64,000 nt of DNA, taken from the NCBI RefSeq assembly GCF_002968635.1, contig NZ_PVBN01000007.1:186001-250000 (forward strand). The letters run 5' to 3'. The position numbers were made by a program, and so were the translations under genes. The notes below the pieces were generated by a model. It was not told the DNA's origin. It did no database searches and saw only the letters and a program-made list of their open reading frames with translations. This stretch comes from Neorhizobium alkalisoli. GTDB taxonomy: Bacteria > Pseudomonadota > Alphaproteobacteria > Rhizobiales > Rhizobiaceae. Positions 26,173-36,371 of this stretch are shown here, one piece after another. Numbering within the stretch: the stretch's first letter is position 1; each line of letters begins with the position of its first letter.

Positions 26173-26213
26173 CACCTCCCGCGCTCCGCCGGCTCGGGAG
26201 GTGTTTTGCTTTT
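26173..26213 (+). terminator. Intrinsic terminator after the 44-residue gene
   Basis: CACCTCCCG at 26173-26181 pairs with CGGGAGGTG at 26195-26203 and is followed by TTTTGCTTTT. The stem is nine GC-rich pairs. It also lies just beyond the end of the convergent amidohydrolase gene. Confidence 0.88.
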
Positions 26214-26218
26214 AAGGT

Positions 26219-27382
26219 CTACTTCGCCGGCAGATAAGCTTCTGCGAGTTCCACCCAAAAACTTGTCCCGATCGGCAGCGCATCATCATTGAAATCGAAT
26301 TGCGGGTGGTGCAGCGGTGGGTCGTTGTCGGTCCGTTTCGTACCCAACAGGAAATAGCTGCCCGGACGCTCTTTCAGCATGAAGCCAAAATCTTCGCTGC
26401 CCATCGATGTCCTTTCCAGGTCATCGACATTCTCTTCTCCGAGGATCCCTTTTGCCAGTTCGCGGACAAAGTCGGTTTCGACTTTGTGGTTGATCGTCGC
26501 GTCGTAACCACGCTCGTAGTCGATCGTGACCGTCATGCCGAAGCTGGCAGCCTGGCCTTCGGCTATCATGCGGACGCGTTCCTCCAACCTGTCGCGCACT
26601 GCAGGATCATAAGAGCGGATCGTTAGCCGCATCTCGGCGCGTTCCGGGATCACGTTGCTCGCCATACCGCCGCGGAAAGAGCCGACGGTGACAACCACCG
26701 GATCAAGCGGATGGATGTTTCGGGAGGTGATGGTCTGGAGGGCCATGATGATGCTTGCGCCGCAGACGATCGGGTCGGATGTCGATTGAGGCTCCGCGCC
26801 GTGGCCGCCCCGCCCGTTGATGACGATATGACATTCGTCGGCAGCGGCCAATATAGGCCCCTCCTTCACGACGATCTTTCCGAACGGCAAGGTAGGGTCG
26901 TTGTGAAGGCCGAAGACGGCATCGCATGGGAAGCGGTCGAACAGGCCGTCCTCGATCATCAGTTTCGCACCGGCGAAATTTTCCTCGGCCGGTTGAAAAA
27001 TCAGATGGACCGTGCCGTCGAAGCTTCTTCGTTCAGCGAGAATCCTGGCGGCGCCGAGTAGCATGGCCGTGTGGCCGTCATGGCCGCAGGCATGCATCAG
27101 GCCTTTGTTCTTGCTCGCGTATTCCGCACCCGTCTCTTCTTCGATCGGCAATGCGTCGATATCCGCGCGAATACCGACCGACCGGTTGCTGGTCCCGTTT
27201 TTCAACGTGGCCACAAGTCCGGTCTGAGCGAGGCCGCGCGTGACCTCGTAGCCGAATTCGGTGAGCTGCCGGGCCACGAAATCGGACGTGTTGAATTCTG
27301 AAAGCCCCAGTTCCGGATGCTGATGAAGATAGCGGCGGGTTGCCACCACTTCGGCCATGTAGTTCGAAAATTGTACCGTCAT
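26219..27382 (-). CDS. M20-family amidohydrolase (hippurate hydrolase / N-acyl amino acid hydrolase type)
   Basis: The 387-residue protein has the M20D pattern: RYLHQHPELGLSEFNT at the start, GIRADIDALPI, the metal-binding HACGHDGHTAMLLG, and FQPAEENFAGAKLMIEDGLF. A lid domain (NGRGGHGAEPQSTSDPI) and the final SEDFGFMLKERPGSYFLLG follow. This is the family of hippurate hydrolase, N-acetyl-L-amino acid deacylases and indole-acetyl-amino acid hydrolases. The start giving MTVQFSNYMAEVV was chosen because the family begins close to the HxHPE motif; 35 more in-frame residues upstream are cysteine- and arginine-rich and unlike the family. It is a single gene convergent with the 44-residue gene. Substrate unknown. 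Confidence 0.85.
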   Translation of the reverse strand: MTVQFSNYMAEVVATRRYLHQHPELGLSEFNTSDFVARQLTEFGYEVTRGLAQTGLVATLKNGTSNRSVGIRADIDALPIEEETGAEYASKNKGLMHACGHDGHTAMLLGAARILAERRSFDGTVHLIFQPAEENFAGAKLMIEDGLFDRFPCDAVFGLHNDPTLPFGKIVVKEGPILAAADECHIVINGRGGHGAEPQSTSDPIVCGASIIMALQTITSRNIHPLDPVVVTVGSFRGGMASNVIPERAEMRLTIRSYDPAVRDRLEERVRMIAEGQAASFGMTVTIDYERGYDATINHKVETDFVRELAKGILGEENVDDLERTSMGSEDFGFMLKERPGSYFLLGTKRTDNDPPLHHPQFDFNDDALPIGTSFWVELAEAYLPAK

Positions 27383-27791
27383 CGCCAAAACACTGCCTTC
27401 GCTCGGTTTGTCTGTGGTGGTCGAGACACCTTCCGCCCGACATGGATAGCAGCGCCGCCTTGCCGGCGTAACCCGGTTTCCGATCACATTTCGTGTGGGC
27501 GGGCCATCGTCGCCGCCGAAGGTGAATCTTCCGTCTTATCAAAGCCCTGCTGTTGTTCAGCTTTCATTCAGGCTTGCGCGGTTAGAGGCGTTTATGTGTT
27601 AATCCGCCAAAAGCGGGCAATAGATTTTGGACAGTTATTTGCAATATCGTTACTGCCCTCTATTTCCCCTCTTCGCCGATTTGCGTCGGGCCAGTCACCA
27701 TAATCAAAATGATGACTGGCGCTTCCAATGCAGGCCGAGTAAGGCGAGGCCGACGAACCCCTAGAGTTTCCTCACTCAGAAGCCCGTGTCC
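27383..27791. other. Divergent intergenic region upstream of ndvB
   Basis: About 400 bp separate the amidohydrolase and ndvB starts, which point away from each other. No coding frame is convincing. The only clear structure is a dyad at 27690-27720. Candidate promoter elements such as TTGGACAG near 27626 are weak, and I see no strong Shine-Dalgarno sequence directly before the ndvB ATG. Confidence 0.5.
27690..27720. promoter_or_regulatory. Dyad upstream of ndvB
   Basis: GCCAGTCA at 27690-27697 pairs exactly with TGACTGGC at 27713-27720 across a 15-base AT-rich centre, about 70 bp before the ndvB start. It could be an operator or a leader hairpin. Nothing in the sequence decides between these. 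Confidence 0.4.
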
Positions 27792-30700
27792 ATGTCCTTT
27801 CAGAATCCGCAGCCAGCTTCCCCGCGCGACACCGAAGCCAAGCAGATCGATCACAACGATTCGATCCGCTCGACCTATTTCAATATCGATGCGTTAAGGG
27901 AGTGCGGCGAAAAGCTCGGCAAGGAGGGCACTTCCAGCCTGCCCGGTTTCCTCGAGTTCGATTTCTTCAAGCGTCATCAGGAGAACGAGAAGGAAATCTT
28001 CCGTGTCTACCGCGCAACCGCCACGGATGTGGATGCCGGGGCATCGATCACGCCCGCCGCGGAGTGGCTGCTCGACAACTATTACATTGTGGAAGAAGCG
28101 ATCCAGGAAGTCCGCCGAGACTTTCCGAAGAAATTCTATCGCCAGCTCCCGACGATGACGGTTGCGGGACAAGAGATACCACGCGTGCTTGCGGTGGCGT
28201 GGCTCTATGTCGCCCACACTCACAGCAGCGTTTCCCAGGATGCTCTGGCCGCCATGGTCGAGGGGTTCCAGGTCGAAGAGCCGCTCGAGATCGGCGAACT
28301 CTGGGCTCTGCCGTCCTTCATCCGCTTTGTTCTCATCGAAAACCTTCGCCGTATCGCCACTCGCGTCGACCGTTCACGCAACATGCGTCGCCGTGCAAAC
28401 GATGTTGCCGACGAGGTCATACGGCTGAACGACGAAGCCGCCAGCGCAGATGTGCTCAAAAGCATTGAAGGGCTCACCAGCGACAATACGTTCATCACTC
28501 AGTTTCTCTATCGTCTGCGGAATGCCTCCCAGTCCTCCGGTTTTGCGGTCACCTGGCTGGAGCAGCGGCTCGAGCAGGCGGGCACCGATGTCGAAGAGGT
28601 AATGCTCGCCGAACAGAACCGGCTTTCGTCCGGCAATGTGACGATGGGCAATATCATCAAGAGCCTGCGCCACATCGATGATACGGAGTGGAGCGTCTGG
28701 TTCGAAGAAGTTTCGCAGATCGACAAGATCTTCCGAGACCGTACCGACTACGAAGCCCTCGATTTCGGTTCGCGCAATGCCTATCGAAACCGCATCGAAC
28801 AGATCGCCCGCCGTTCCCGCAGGAGCGAAAGCGAGGTCGCCAAGGCGGCCATCAGCCTTGCAGAGCAATCAGCCCAGGACAGTGACGATCCGCGCGAAAG
28901 CAATATCGGTGCCTTCATCGTCGGCCGTCGGCGCAGGGAGCTGGAAGCAGCGGTTGGTTACAAGCCGCTTTTCGTTCAGCAGACAGTTCGTCTTGTCCGG
29001 CGGCTCAACTGGTTTGCGATCGCCGGCCCCGTCATACTGTTGACCGTGCTGGCGATGGCAATTGCCGGCTGGTTCCTCGTGCAGTCGGATATGCCGCTGC
29101 CGGTGGTCTTCTTCTTCCTGCTGATGTTCGCCCTGCCTGCGTCGGAAGGTGCGACCGGCCTGTTCAATACCCTCGTGACCTATGTGGTCCGTCCGGCGCG
29201 CCTTGTCGGCTATGAGTTCAAGGAAGGCATTCCCGACGATGCGAGAACGCTCGTCGCCGTGCCGTGCCTGATCACCGACCGCGACACGGTCGACGAACTC
29301 GTCCGCAATCTCGAAGTTCACTACCTCGCCAATCCGCGTGGCGAAATCTATTTCTCGCTGCTGAGCGACTGGCGCGACAGCAAGCTCGAGGAGACGGATG
29401 CCGATCTGGAAATCCTCGACTATGCCAAACGTGAGATTGCTTCTCTCAGCGCCAAATATGCTCATGACGGCAAGACACGTTTCTATCTCCTGCACCGGCG
29501 CCGCCTCTTCAATCCCAACGAAGGCGCGTGGATGGGCTGGGAGCGCAAGCGCGGAAAGCTGCACGAACTGAACCTGCTGCTTCGCGGCGACCAGGATACG
29601 ACCTATCTGCCGGGTGCCAACATGGTGCCCGCGGACGTCCAGTACGTCATGACACTCGACGCCGATACCCGCCTGATGCGAGATGCGGTGACGAAGCTCG
29701 TCGGCAAAATGCATCATCCGATCAACCGGCCGGTGCTCGATCCGAAGAGCAATCGCGTGATCCATGGTTACGGCCTGATGCAGCCGCGTGTCACGCCATC
29801 GCTGACGACCGGCAAAGAGGCGTCCGTCTTCCAGCGCGTCTTCTCGGTCGGCCGTGGCCTCGATCCCTATGTTTTCACGGTATCCGATGTGTATCAGGAT
29901 CTCACCGGCGAGGGCACCTTTACCGGTAAAGGTCTCTATCACGTCGATGCTTTCGAAGCGTCGCTCAAAGGTCGGATCGATGAAAACTCCGTCCTCTCGC
30001 ACGACCTCCTGGAAGGCTCGTTTGCCCGCTGCGCCCTCATCACCGACATCGAACTGGTCGAGGATTTCCCGGTTCGGTACGAGGTGGAGGTTTCTCGCCA
30101 GCATCGCTGGGCGCGCGGCGACTGGCAATTGCTGTCCTACATTCTCGATCCGACGCGGGGCGTCACGGCGCTCGGCCGCTGGAAGATGATCGACAATCTG
30201 CGCCGCTCGCTTACCCCGATCGCCTGGTTCTTCGCCTCGGTTCTCGGCTGGTACTTCATGGATCCGCTCGGCGCGCTGATCTGGCAGATCCTGCTGATTT
30301 TCTTGCTCTTCGTTGCGCCGACGCTCTCTCTGGTGACCGGCCTGCTGCCGCGCTCGACGGATATCGTGCCTGGTGCACATTTCTATTCGCTCTGGTCGGA
30401 TATGCGTTCGGCCAACGCGCAGGTCGCACTTCGCGTCGTCTTCATTGCCGATACCGCCTGCATCATGACGGACGCGATCGCCCGCTCGCTCTACCGGTTG
30501 TTCTTCAGCCGCAAGCTGATGCTGGAATGGCGTACGGCCGCATCGATCCAGTCGAGCGCCCAGGGTAGCCCGCAGGACTATTATCGCGCGATGTGGCATG
30601 CCCCCACGATTGCTGTTCTGAGCATCATCCTTTCGGCTCTGCCCGGCGACAACGCGTTTCTGGTGGGCATTCCTTTCGCCGTGCTGTGGATCTTTTCGCC

Positions 30701-33700
30701 GCTCGTTGCGTGGTATGTCAGCCAGTCGGCGGAAACGGAAGATCGTCTCTTCGTTCCGGATTCGGTGTCCGTTGAACTGCGCAAGATCGCCCGCCGCACA
30801 TGGCGGTATTTCGAGACCTTCGTAACGCTCGAACAGAACTATCTGCCGCCGGACAATTTCCAGGAACGCCCTGAGCCGATCATCGCCAAACGCACCTCGC
30901 CCACCAATATCGGCGTCTACCTGCTGTCGACGATCTCTGCGCGTCATTTCGGCTGGATCAGCTTCACCGATACGATCGAGCGCCTCGAGCAGACGATCTC
31001 GACGATCGAAAAAATGGAGAAGTTCCGCGGCCACCTCTACAACTGGTATCACAGCGATACGTTGAAGCCGCTCGGCCAGCCTTATATCTCCGCCGTCGAC
31101 AGCGGCAATCTTGCCGGTCATCTGATCGCGATCTCGTCCGCCTGCCGCATATGGGCCGAAGCGCCCTCGGCTCACCTGCAGGGCAATCTCGATGGCATCG
31201 GCGATGTCGCGGGGATCCTCGCCGAGACGCTGAGCGCCCTGCCAGATGACCGCAAGACGGTACGCCCGTTGCGCCGTCGGCTCGAGGAGCGCATCGCCGG
31301 CTTCGGCAACGCGCTTGCCGCCGTCAAACGGGAGCACGAGTTTGCATCGATCCGCATCATCAACCTGACGGTTCTGGCGCGAGAAATCCAGAAACTAGCG
31401 GCCAATCTCGATCACGAGGTCCGGTCGGTTCAGAGCGACGAAGTGACCCGCTGGTCGGCATCCCTCGTATATGTCTGCGAGGCGCATATCGCCGACAACG
31501 TCTTTGACAATTCCAATATCGAATCGCTGCGCGAGCGGCTGGTTGCCCTGCGGGATCGTGCCCGGACGATCGCGTTCTCGATGGACTTCAGCTTCCTGTT
31601 CCGCAAGGAACGCCGGCTGCTTTCGATCGGATACCGCGTCGACAGCAACGAGCTGGACGAAGCCTGCTACGACCTGCTCGCGTCCGAATGCCGCCTGACC
31701 AGCCTGTTTGCGATCGCCAAGGGCGACCTGCCGACGGAACACTGGTATCGCCTGGGTCGTCAGGTCGTCCCGATCGGTGCGCAGGGCGCCCTGGTCTCCT
31801 GGTCGGGCTCGATGTTCGAATATCTGATGCCGCCGCTCGTCATGCAGGAGCGGCAAGGGGGCATCCTGAACCAGACCAACAATCTCGTGGTCAAGGAGCA
31901 GATGAACCACGGCAAGCGGCTCGGCACGCCATGGGGCATTTCGGAAGCCGCCTTCAACGCCCGCGACCATCTGTTCAACTATCAGTACACAAACTTCGGT
32001 GTGCCGACGCTCGGCCTCAAGCGGGGGCTCGGCCAGAATGCCGTAATCGCCCCCTATGCCTCGATCCTCGCCAGCCAGTACGATCCGATCTCGGCGGCTG
32101 AAAACCTGGCGGAACTGCGCTCCCTCGGCGCGCTCGGCATGTTCGGCTTCCACGACGCCGTCGACTTTACCCCGACCCGTGTTCCGGAGGGGCAGCGTTG
32201 CGCTGTGGTATACAACTACTACGCACATCATCACGGCATGTCGATCGCTGCGATCGCCAATGTGGTGATGAACGGCCTGCTACGCGAATTCTTCCACTCC
32301 GATCCGGTGATCGAGGCCGCCGAACTCCTTCTTCAGGAGAAGGCTCCGCGCGACATTCCGGTCATGAGTGCGAAGCACGAGGAGACGCCAGGCAAGGGAC
32401 AGGGCGAGTTGCTGCGTTCGGAAATCCGCACGATCACCAATCCGGCGACCAAGGACCGCGAACTGGTCCTTCTGTCGAACGGCCACTATTCGGTGATGCT
32501 CACTGCAACCGGCTCCGGTTATTCCCGCTGGAACGGCATGTCTGTTGCCAGGTGGAAGCCGGATCCCACGGAGGATCGATGGGGGCAATTTCTGTTCCTT
32601 CGCGACACCGCGACCGGCGAATGGTGGTCGGCAACGTCCGAGCCCCGTCGTGTGGAGGGCGAGACGACCAAAGCGATCTTCAGCGACGAGCGCGCTGAGT
32701 TCCACAAGACCATCGGCGATTTCACGAGCACCGTGGAGTGCATCGTCGCTACCGAGCACGATGCGGAAGGTCGCCGCCTGACCTTGCTGAATATGGGCAC
32801 GGAAGACCGCTTCATCGAGGTCACCTCCTATATGGAGCCGGTGCTGTCGTCAGAAGACGACGACAATGCCCACCCGGTCTTTTCGCGGATGTTTGTCCGT
32901 ACCGAGATCGGCAAACGCGGCGATGTGATCCGGGCTTGGCGCAACAAGCGCAATCCCAATGATCCCGACATGGTGATTGCACATCTTGCTGCCGACAATG
33001 CGGGGTCTGCACGGCCCACGGAGTTCGAGACCGACCGCCGGAAGTTCCTCGGTCGTGGTCGCACACTTGCAGAAGCGGCCGCCTTTGATCCCGGCGCGAC
33101 GCTTTCTGGAACGGACGGCTTTACGCTCGACCCGATTCTGTCGCTGCGCCGCGTCGTGCGGGTTCCGGCGGGCAAGAAGGTGAGCGTCATCTTCTGGACG
33201 ATCGCCGCCCCCAAGCGTGAGGAACTCGACCAGGCGATCGAGCGGTACCGTCATCCGGACGCTTTCCAGGCGGAACTGACGCAGGCCTGGACCCGCACGC
33301 AGGTGCAGATGCGCCATCTCGGCGTTTCGTCCCAGGATGCGGCGGCATTCCAGCATCTGGCGCGTTACCTCATCTATCCCGATATGCAGCTTCGGGCGGA
33401 CCAGGCGACGATCCAGGCTGCAATGCAGCCACAATCGTCACTCTGGCCTGCGGCGATCTCGGGCGATTTCCCGATCTTCACGCTGCGCATCAATGACGAT
33501 GCCGATATGGCGGTGGCGAAGGAAGCGATGAGCGCTCAGGAATACCTGCGTTCGCGTGGCGTCATCTCGGACTTGGTGATCTTCAACGAGCGCGCAGCCT
33601 CCTATGCGCAGGAAATGCAGCACGCGATCGAGTATCTATCGGAGAATGCCCGCCGCCTTGGTCAGCAGGAAGGTCAGCGTCAGCATGTTTTCTCGCTTCG

Positions 33701-36290
33701 CCGGGACATCCTGGACGAAACGGCGTCGGAAGGCCTTGTGGCCGCTTCGCGAGTGGTTCTGCATGCGCGCAACGGCAAGATCAGCGATCAGCTCAACCGT
33801 ACGGCGTCGATTTTCGCACCCGCCAAGGATCAGGTGATCGAGATCGACCGGCGTCCGCTGCTGAACGGCGAAGTCTTCCAGCCGCTCACCGAGGCCGAGG
33901 CACCCGCCGATCTGGAATTCTGGAACGGATACGGCGGTTTCTCGAAGGATGGCAGCGAGTATGTCATCCGCCTGAGAGGCGGGCAGGCGACCCCGCAACC
34001 GTGGATCAACGTGATCTCGAACGAGAAGTTCGGCTTCCATGTGTCCGCAGAAGGGGCGGGTTTCACTTGGGCCCGAAACTCTCGCGACTATCAGCTTACG
34101 CCATGGAGCAACGATCCGGTCATCAACCGACCGGGCGAGGCTTTCTACGTCTGCGATCAGGATAGCGGTGCAGTATCGACGCCGTTCGCGGCTCTGTCGC
34201 GCAAACCGGAAGTAAAATTCGAAGCTCGACACGGGCTCGGCTATTCGGTGTTTGCGACCGAAGACAACGGTTTGAAACTCGAACTGACGCAGACGGTTGA
34301 CCGCACGCGATCGGCAAAGCTCACGTCGCTCTTCCTTCGCAACATCGGTTCCGAAGTTCGCAGGCTGCGTGTGTACGGATATGCGGAATGGCTGCTGGGC
34401 AGTAACTCTGCGCGGACTATCCCGTTCATTCTGTCGACGCGTGACGAGGAAGCCGGCACTCTCTTTGCCACGAATCCTTACAGCATCGATCATCGCCGCT
34501 TCGCGTTCATGGCGATGCGGGAGATGCCATCCGGCTTTACGACCAGCCGGCGCGAGTTCATCGGCCGCTTCGGTTCGGTGCAGCTGCCTGCCGCAGTCGT
34601 GTCCGCTTCCGCGCTCAGCGGCTCACTCGACCTCGATGGCGATCCGTGCGCAGCACTCGCCTATGATCTCGAGCTGGCGCCTGGCGAAGAGAAAAAGATA
34701 ACCTTCTTCCTGGGCGATGCGGAAACCCAGGAAGAGGCTCAGGCGCTCGTCGCCGAACTGCGGGCCGAGGATTTCAACACGGCTCTCGAGAAAAACCGCG
34801 AGTTCTGGAAGGGCTTTACCGGCCGCCTCAAGATTTCCACGCCGGACAAGTCCCTCGACAATCTGGTCAACCATTGGCTGCCCTATCAGGCGCTCGGCTG
34901 CCGGATCATGGCGCGCACCGCCTTCTATCAGTCGTCCGGGGCCTACGGTTTCCGCGACCAGCTACAGGACACCTTGGCCTTCCTCGTGCAGGAGCCATCG
35001 CTGGCACGCCATCAAATCATTCACGCCGCTTCGCGCCAGTTCCGCGAAGGCGACGTGCAGCACTGGTGGTTGCCGAATTCGGGCGCAGGCGTCCGCACGA
35101 TGATCTCCGACGATGTGGTCTGGCTGGCCTATGCGGCGCACCAATATGTCTCGGCGACAGGCGACAAATCGCTTCTGGACGAACCGATTGCTTTCCTGGA
35201 CGGTCCGGTTCTCGAAAAACACAAGCACGACTCGTTCTTCAAACCGGAGATATCCGCAGAAACGGCTACCGTTTACGAACACGCCGCCAAGGCTCTGGAT
35301 ATTGCCGTCACGCGGACCGGAGAAAAAGGCTTGCCCTTGATCCTCGGCGGCGACTGGAACGACGGCATGAACCGTGTCGGTATCGGCGGCCGCGGTATGA
35401 GCGTCTGGCTCGGCTGGTTCCTGGCGAGCGCCTTGCGGAACTTCCTGCCATACGCTTCCGAGCGGAACGACAGGCCGCGTGTCGAAAGCTGGACGGCGCA
35501 TCTGGAAAATCTGAAACAGGCGTTGGAGAAAGCGGGCTGGGACGGAAGCTATTACCGTCGCGGCTACTTCGACGATGGTTCACCGCTTGGCTCAAGCTCG
35601 AGCGACGAATGCCGGATCGATTCGCTGGCGCAGTCCTGGAGCGTGCTTTCGGGGGAGGGCGATCCCGAGCGAGCAGGCCAAGCCATGAATGCCGTTCTCG
35701 AAAAGCTTGTCGACGAACAGGCAGGGATCATCCGCCTCTTCACGCCGCCTTTCCAGGAAACGCGCAAGGATCCGGGCTATATCCGCGCCTATCCGCCCGG
35801 CGTCCGCGAAAACGGCGGTCAGTATACCCATGCGGCGATCTGGGTGGTGCTGGCTCTAGCTGCACTGAAGCGGGGTGACGATGCCTGGAAATGCTTCCAG
35901 ATCCTCAATCCGATCAATCATGCGCTCAGCCGCGAGGCGGCTGAAACCTACCGCGTCGAGCCCTATATCGTCGCCGCCGACGTCTACGGTCACGGCTCCT
36001 ACACCGGCAGAGGCGGCTGGAGCTGGTATACGGGTTCGGCCGGCTGGCTCTATCGTGCGGCGGTCGAGGGTATCCTCGGCATCCGGCGCCAAGGTGACCG
36101 GTTGTTCGTGAACCCCGTACTGCCGACGGGCTGGCACGGCTTCACCGCCGAAATCACCATTGATGAAGTCGCGCATAGGATCGCGGTGGAAGACGGCAAG
36201 GTGACCATCAACGGACAGGCTGTCAGCGAAGCTGAGGGTTTCCTACTTGAGAGATCGTCGGCAAAGAAGCTGCCCGAACCCGCCAGCTGA
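27792..36290 (+). CDS. ndvB: Cyclic beta-1,2-glucan synthase NdvB/ChvB
   Basis: The product is about 2832 residues (ATG at 27792; an in-frame GTG lies 6 bp earlier), the full length known for rhizobial NdvB/ChvB. The N-terminal part is cytoplasmic. A membrane region begins near residue 410 (WFAIAGPVILLTVLAMAIAG), followed by the glycosyltransferase domain (GT84) with TLDADTRL and SRQHRWARGDW near 770, then further membrane helices. The C-terminal half carries the YYAHHHGMSIAAIANV segment and a GH94-type glycan phosphorylase domain (GGDWNDGMNRVG; GENGGQYTHAAIW-like VRENGGQYTHAA) that controls ring size. It makes cyclic beta-1,2-glucan from UDP-glucose at the inner membrane, needed for hypo-osmotic adaptation and plant interaction. 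Its exporter gene ndvA converges on it and the two share a terminator. Confidence 0.97.
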   Translation: MSFQNPQPASPRDTEAKQIDHNDSIRSTYFNIDALRECGEKLGKEGTSSLPGFLEFDFFKRHQENEKEIFRVYRATATDVDAGASITPAAEWLLDNYYIVEEAIQEVRRDFPKKFYRQLPTMTVAGQEIPRVLAVAWLYVAHTHSSVSQDALAAMVEGFQVEEPLEIGELWALPSFIRFVLIENLRRIATRVDRSRNMRRRANDVADEVIRLNDEAASADVLKSIEGLTSDNTFITQFLYRLRNASQSSGFAVTWLEQRLEQAGTDVEEVMLAEQNRLSSGNVTMGNIIKSLRHIDDTEWSVWFEEVSQIDKIFRDRTDYEALDFGSRNAYRNRIEQIARRSRRSESEVAKAAISLAEQSAQDSDDPRESNIGAFIVGRRRRELEAAVGYKPLFVQQTVRLVRRLNWFAIAGPVILLTVLAMAIAGWFLVQSDMPLPVVFFFLLMFALPASEGATGLFNTLVTYVVRPARLVGYEFKEGIPDDARTLVAVPCLITDRDTVDELVRNLEVHYLANPRGEIYFSLLSDWRDSKLEETDADLEILDYAKREIASLSAKYAHDGKTRFYLLHRRRLFNPNEGAWMGWERKRGKLHELNLLLRGDQDTTYLPGANMVPADVQYVMTLDADTRLMRDAVTKLVGKMHHPINRPVLDPKSNRVIHGYGLMQPRVTPSLTTGKEASVFQRVFSVGRGLDPYVFTVSDVYQDLTGEGTFTGKGLYHVDAFEASLKGRIDENSVLSHDLLEGSFARCALITDIELVEDFPVRYEVEVSRQHRWARGDWQLLSYILDPTRGVTALGRWKMIDNLRRSLTPIAWFFASVLGWYFMDPLGALIWQILLIFLLFVAPTLSLVTGLLPRSTDIVPGAHFYSLWSDMRSANAQVALRVVFIADTACIMTDAIARSLYRLFFSRKLMLEWRTAASIQSSAQGSPQDYYRAMWHAPTIAVLSIILSALPGDNAFLVGIPFAVLWIFSPLVAWYVSQSAETEDRLFVPDSVSVELRKIARRTWRYFETFVTLEQNYLPPDNFQERPEPIIAKRTSPTNIGVYLLSTISARHFGWISFTDTIERLEQTISTIEKMEKFRGHLYNWYHSDTLKPLGQPYISAVDSGNLAGHLIAISSACRIWAEAPSAHLQGNLDGIGDVAGILAETLSALPDDRKTVRPLRRRLEERIAGFGNALAAVKREHEFASIRIINLTVLAREIQKLAANLDHEVRSVQSDEVTRWSASLVYVCEAHIADNVFDNSNIESLRERLVALRDRARTIAFSMDFSFLFRKERRLLSIGYRVDSNELDEACYDLLASECRLTSLFAIAKGDLPTEHWYRLGRQVVPIGAQGALVSWSGSMFEYLMPPLVMQERQGGILNQTNNLVVKEQMNHGKRLGTPWGISEAAFNARDHLFNYQYTNFGVPTLGLKRGLGQNAVIAPYASILASQYDPISAAENLAELRSLGALGMFGFHDAVDFTPTRVPEGQRCAVVYNYYAHHHGMSIAAIANVVMNGLLREFFHSDPVIEAAELLLQEKAPRDIPVMSAKHEETPGKGQGELLRSEIRTITNPATKDRELVLLSNGHYSVMLTATGSGYSRWNGMSVARWKPDPTEDRWGQFLFLRDTATGEWWSATSEPRRVEGETTKAIFSDERAEFHKTIGDFTSTVECIVATEHDAEGRRLTLLNMGTEDRFIEVTSYMEPVLSSEDDDNAHPVFSRMFVRTEIGKRGDVIRAWRNKRNPNDPDMVIAHLAADNAGSARPTEFETDRRKFLGRGRTLAEAAAFDPGATLSGTDGFTLDPILSLRRVVRVPAGKKVSVIFWTIAAPKREELDQAIERYRHPDAFQAELTQAWTRTQVQMRHLGVSSQDAAAFQHLARYLIYPDMQLRADQATIQAAMQPQSSLWPAAISGDFPIFTLRINDDADMAVAKEAMSAQEYLRSRGVISDLVIFNERAASYAQEMQHAIEYLSENARRLGQQEGQRQHVFSLRRDILDETASEGLVAASRVVLHARNGKISDQLNRTASIFAPAKDQVIEIDRRPLLNGEVFQPLTEAEAPADLEFWNGYGGFSKDGSEYVIRLRGGQATPQPWINVISNEKFGFHVSAEGAGFTWARNSRDYQLTPWSNDPVINRPGEAFYVCDQDSGAVSTPFAALSRKPEVKFEARHGLGYSVFATEDNGLKLELTQTVDRTRSAKLTSLFLRNIGSEVRRLRVYGYAEWLLGSNSARTIPFILSTRDEEAGTLFATNPYSIDHRRFAFMAMREMPSGFTTSRREFIGRFGSVQLPAAVVSASALSGSLDLDGDPCAALAYDLELAPGEEKKITFFLGDAETQEEAQALVAELRAEDFNTALEKNREFWKGFTGRLKISTPDKSLDNLVNHWLPYQALGCRIMARTAFYQSSGAYGFRDQLQDTLAFLVQEPSLARHQIIHAASRQFREGDVQHWWLPNSGAGVRTMISDDVVWLAYAAHQYVSATGDKSLLDEPIAFLDGPVLEKHKHDSFFKPEISAETATVYEHAAKALDIAVTRTGEKGLPLILGGDWNDGMNRVGIGGRGMSVWLGWFLASALRNFLPYASERNDRPRVESWTAHLENLKQALEKAGWDGSYYRRGYFDDGSPLGSSSSDECRIDSLAQSWSVLSGEGDPERAGQAMNAVLEKLVDEQAGIIRLFTPPFQETRKDPGYIRAYPPGVRENGGQYTHAAIWVVLALAALKRGDDAWKCFQILNPINHALSREAAETYRVEPYIVAADVYGHGSYTGRGGWSWYTGSAGWLYRAAVEGILGIRRQGDRLFVNPVLPTGWHGFTAEITIDEVAHRIAVEDGKVTINGQAVSEAEGFLLERSSAKKLPEPAS

Positions 36291-36313
36291 GAACACGCCC
36301 GCTACGAGCCCAC

Positions 36314-36353
36314 AAAAAAGCCCGCTGCCAATGGAAATGGCGGCGGGCTTTTT
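36314..36353. terminator. Bidirectional intrinsic terminator between ndvB and ndvA
   Basis: AAAAAAGCCCGC and the matching GCGGGCTTTTT flank a short centre, with a second inner pairing (TGCCA/TGGC). A tracts on the left and T tracts on the right give usable terminators on both strands for the two convergent genes. Confidence 0.88.
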
Positions 36354-36371
36354 CGCGCAGTCCGCTATGGC

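Noticed and set aside
28869-31337. Very long open frame (about 820 codons) antisense to ndvB
   Set aside because: It lies wholly opposite a well-supported gene, is rich in Arg, Asp and His as expected for mirror frames of GC-rich genes, and has no ribosome-binding site or family motif.
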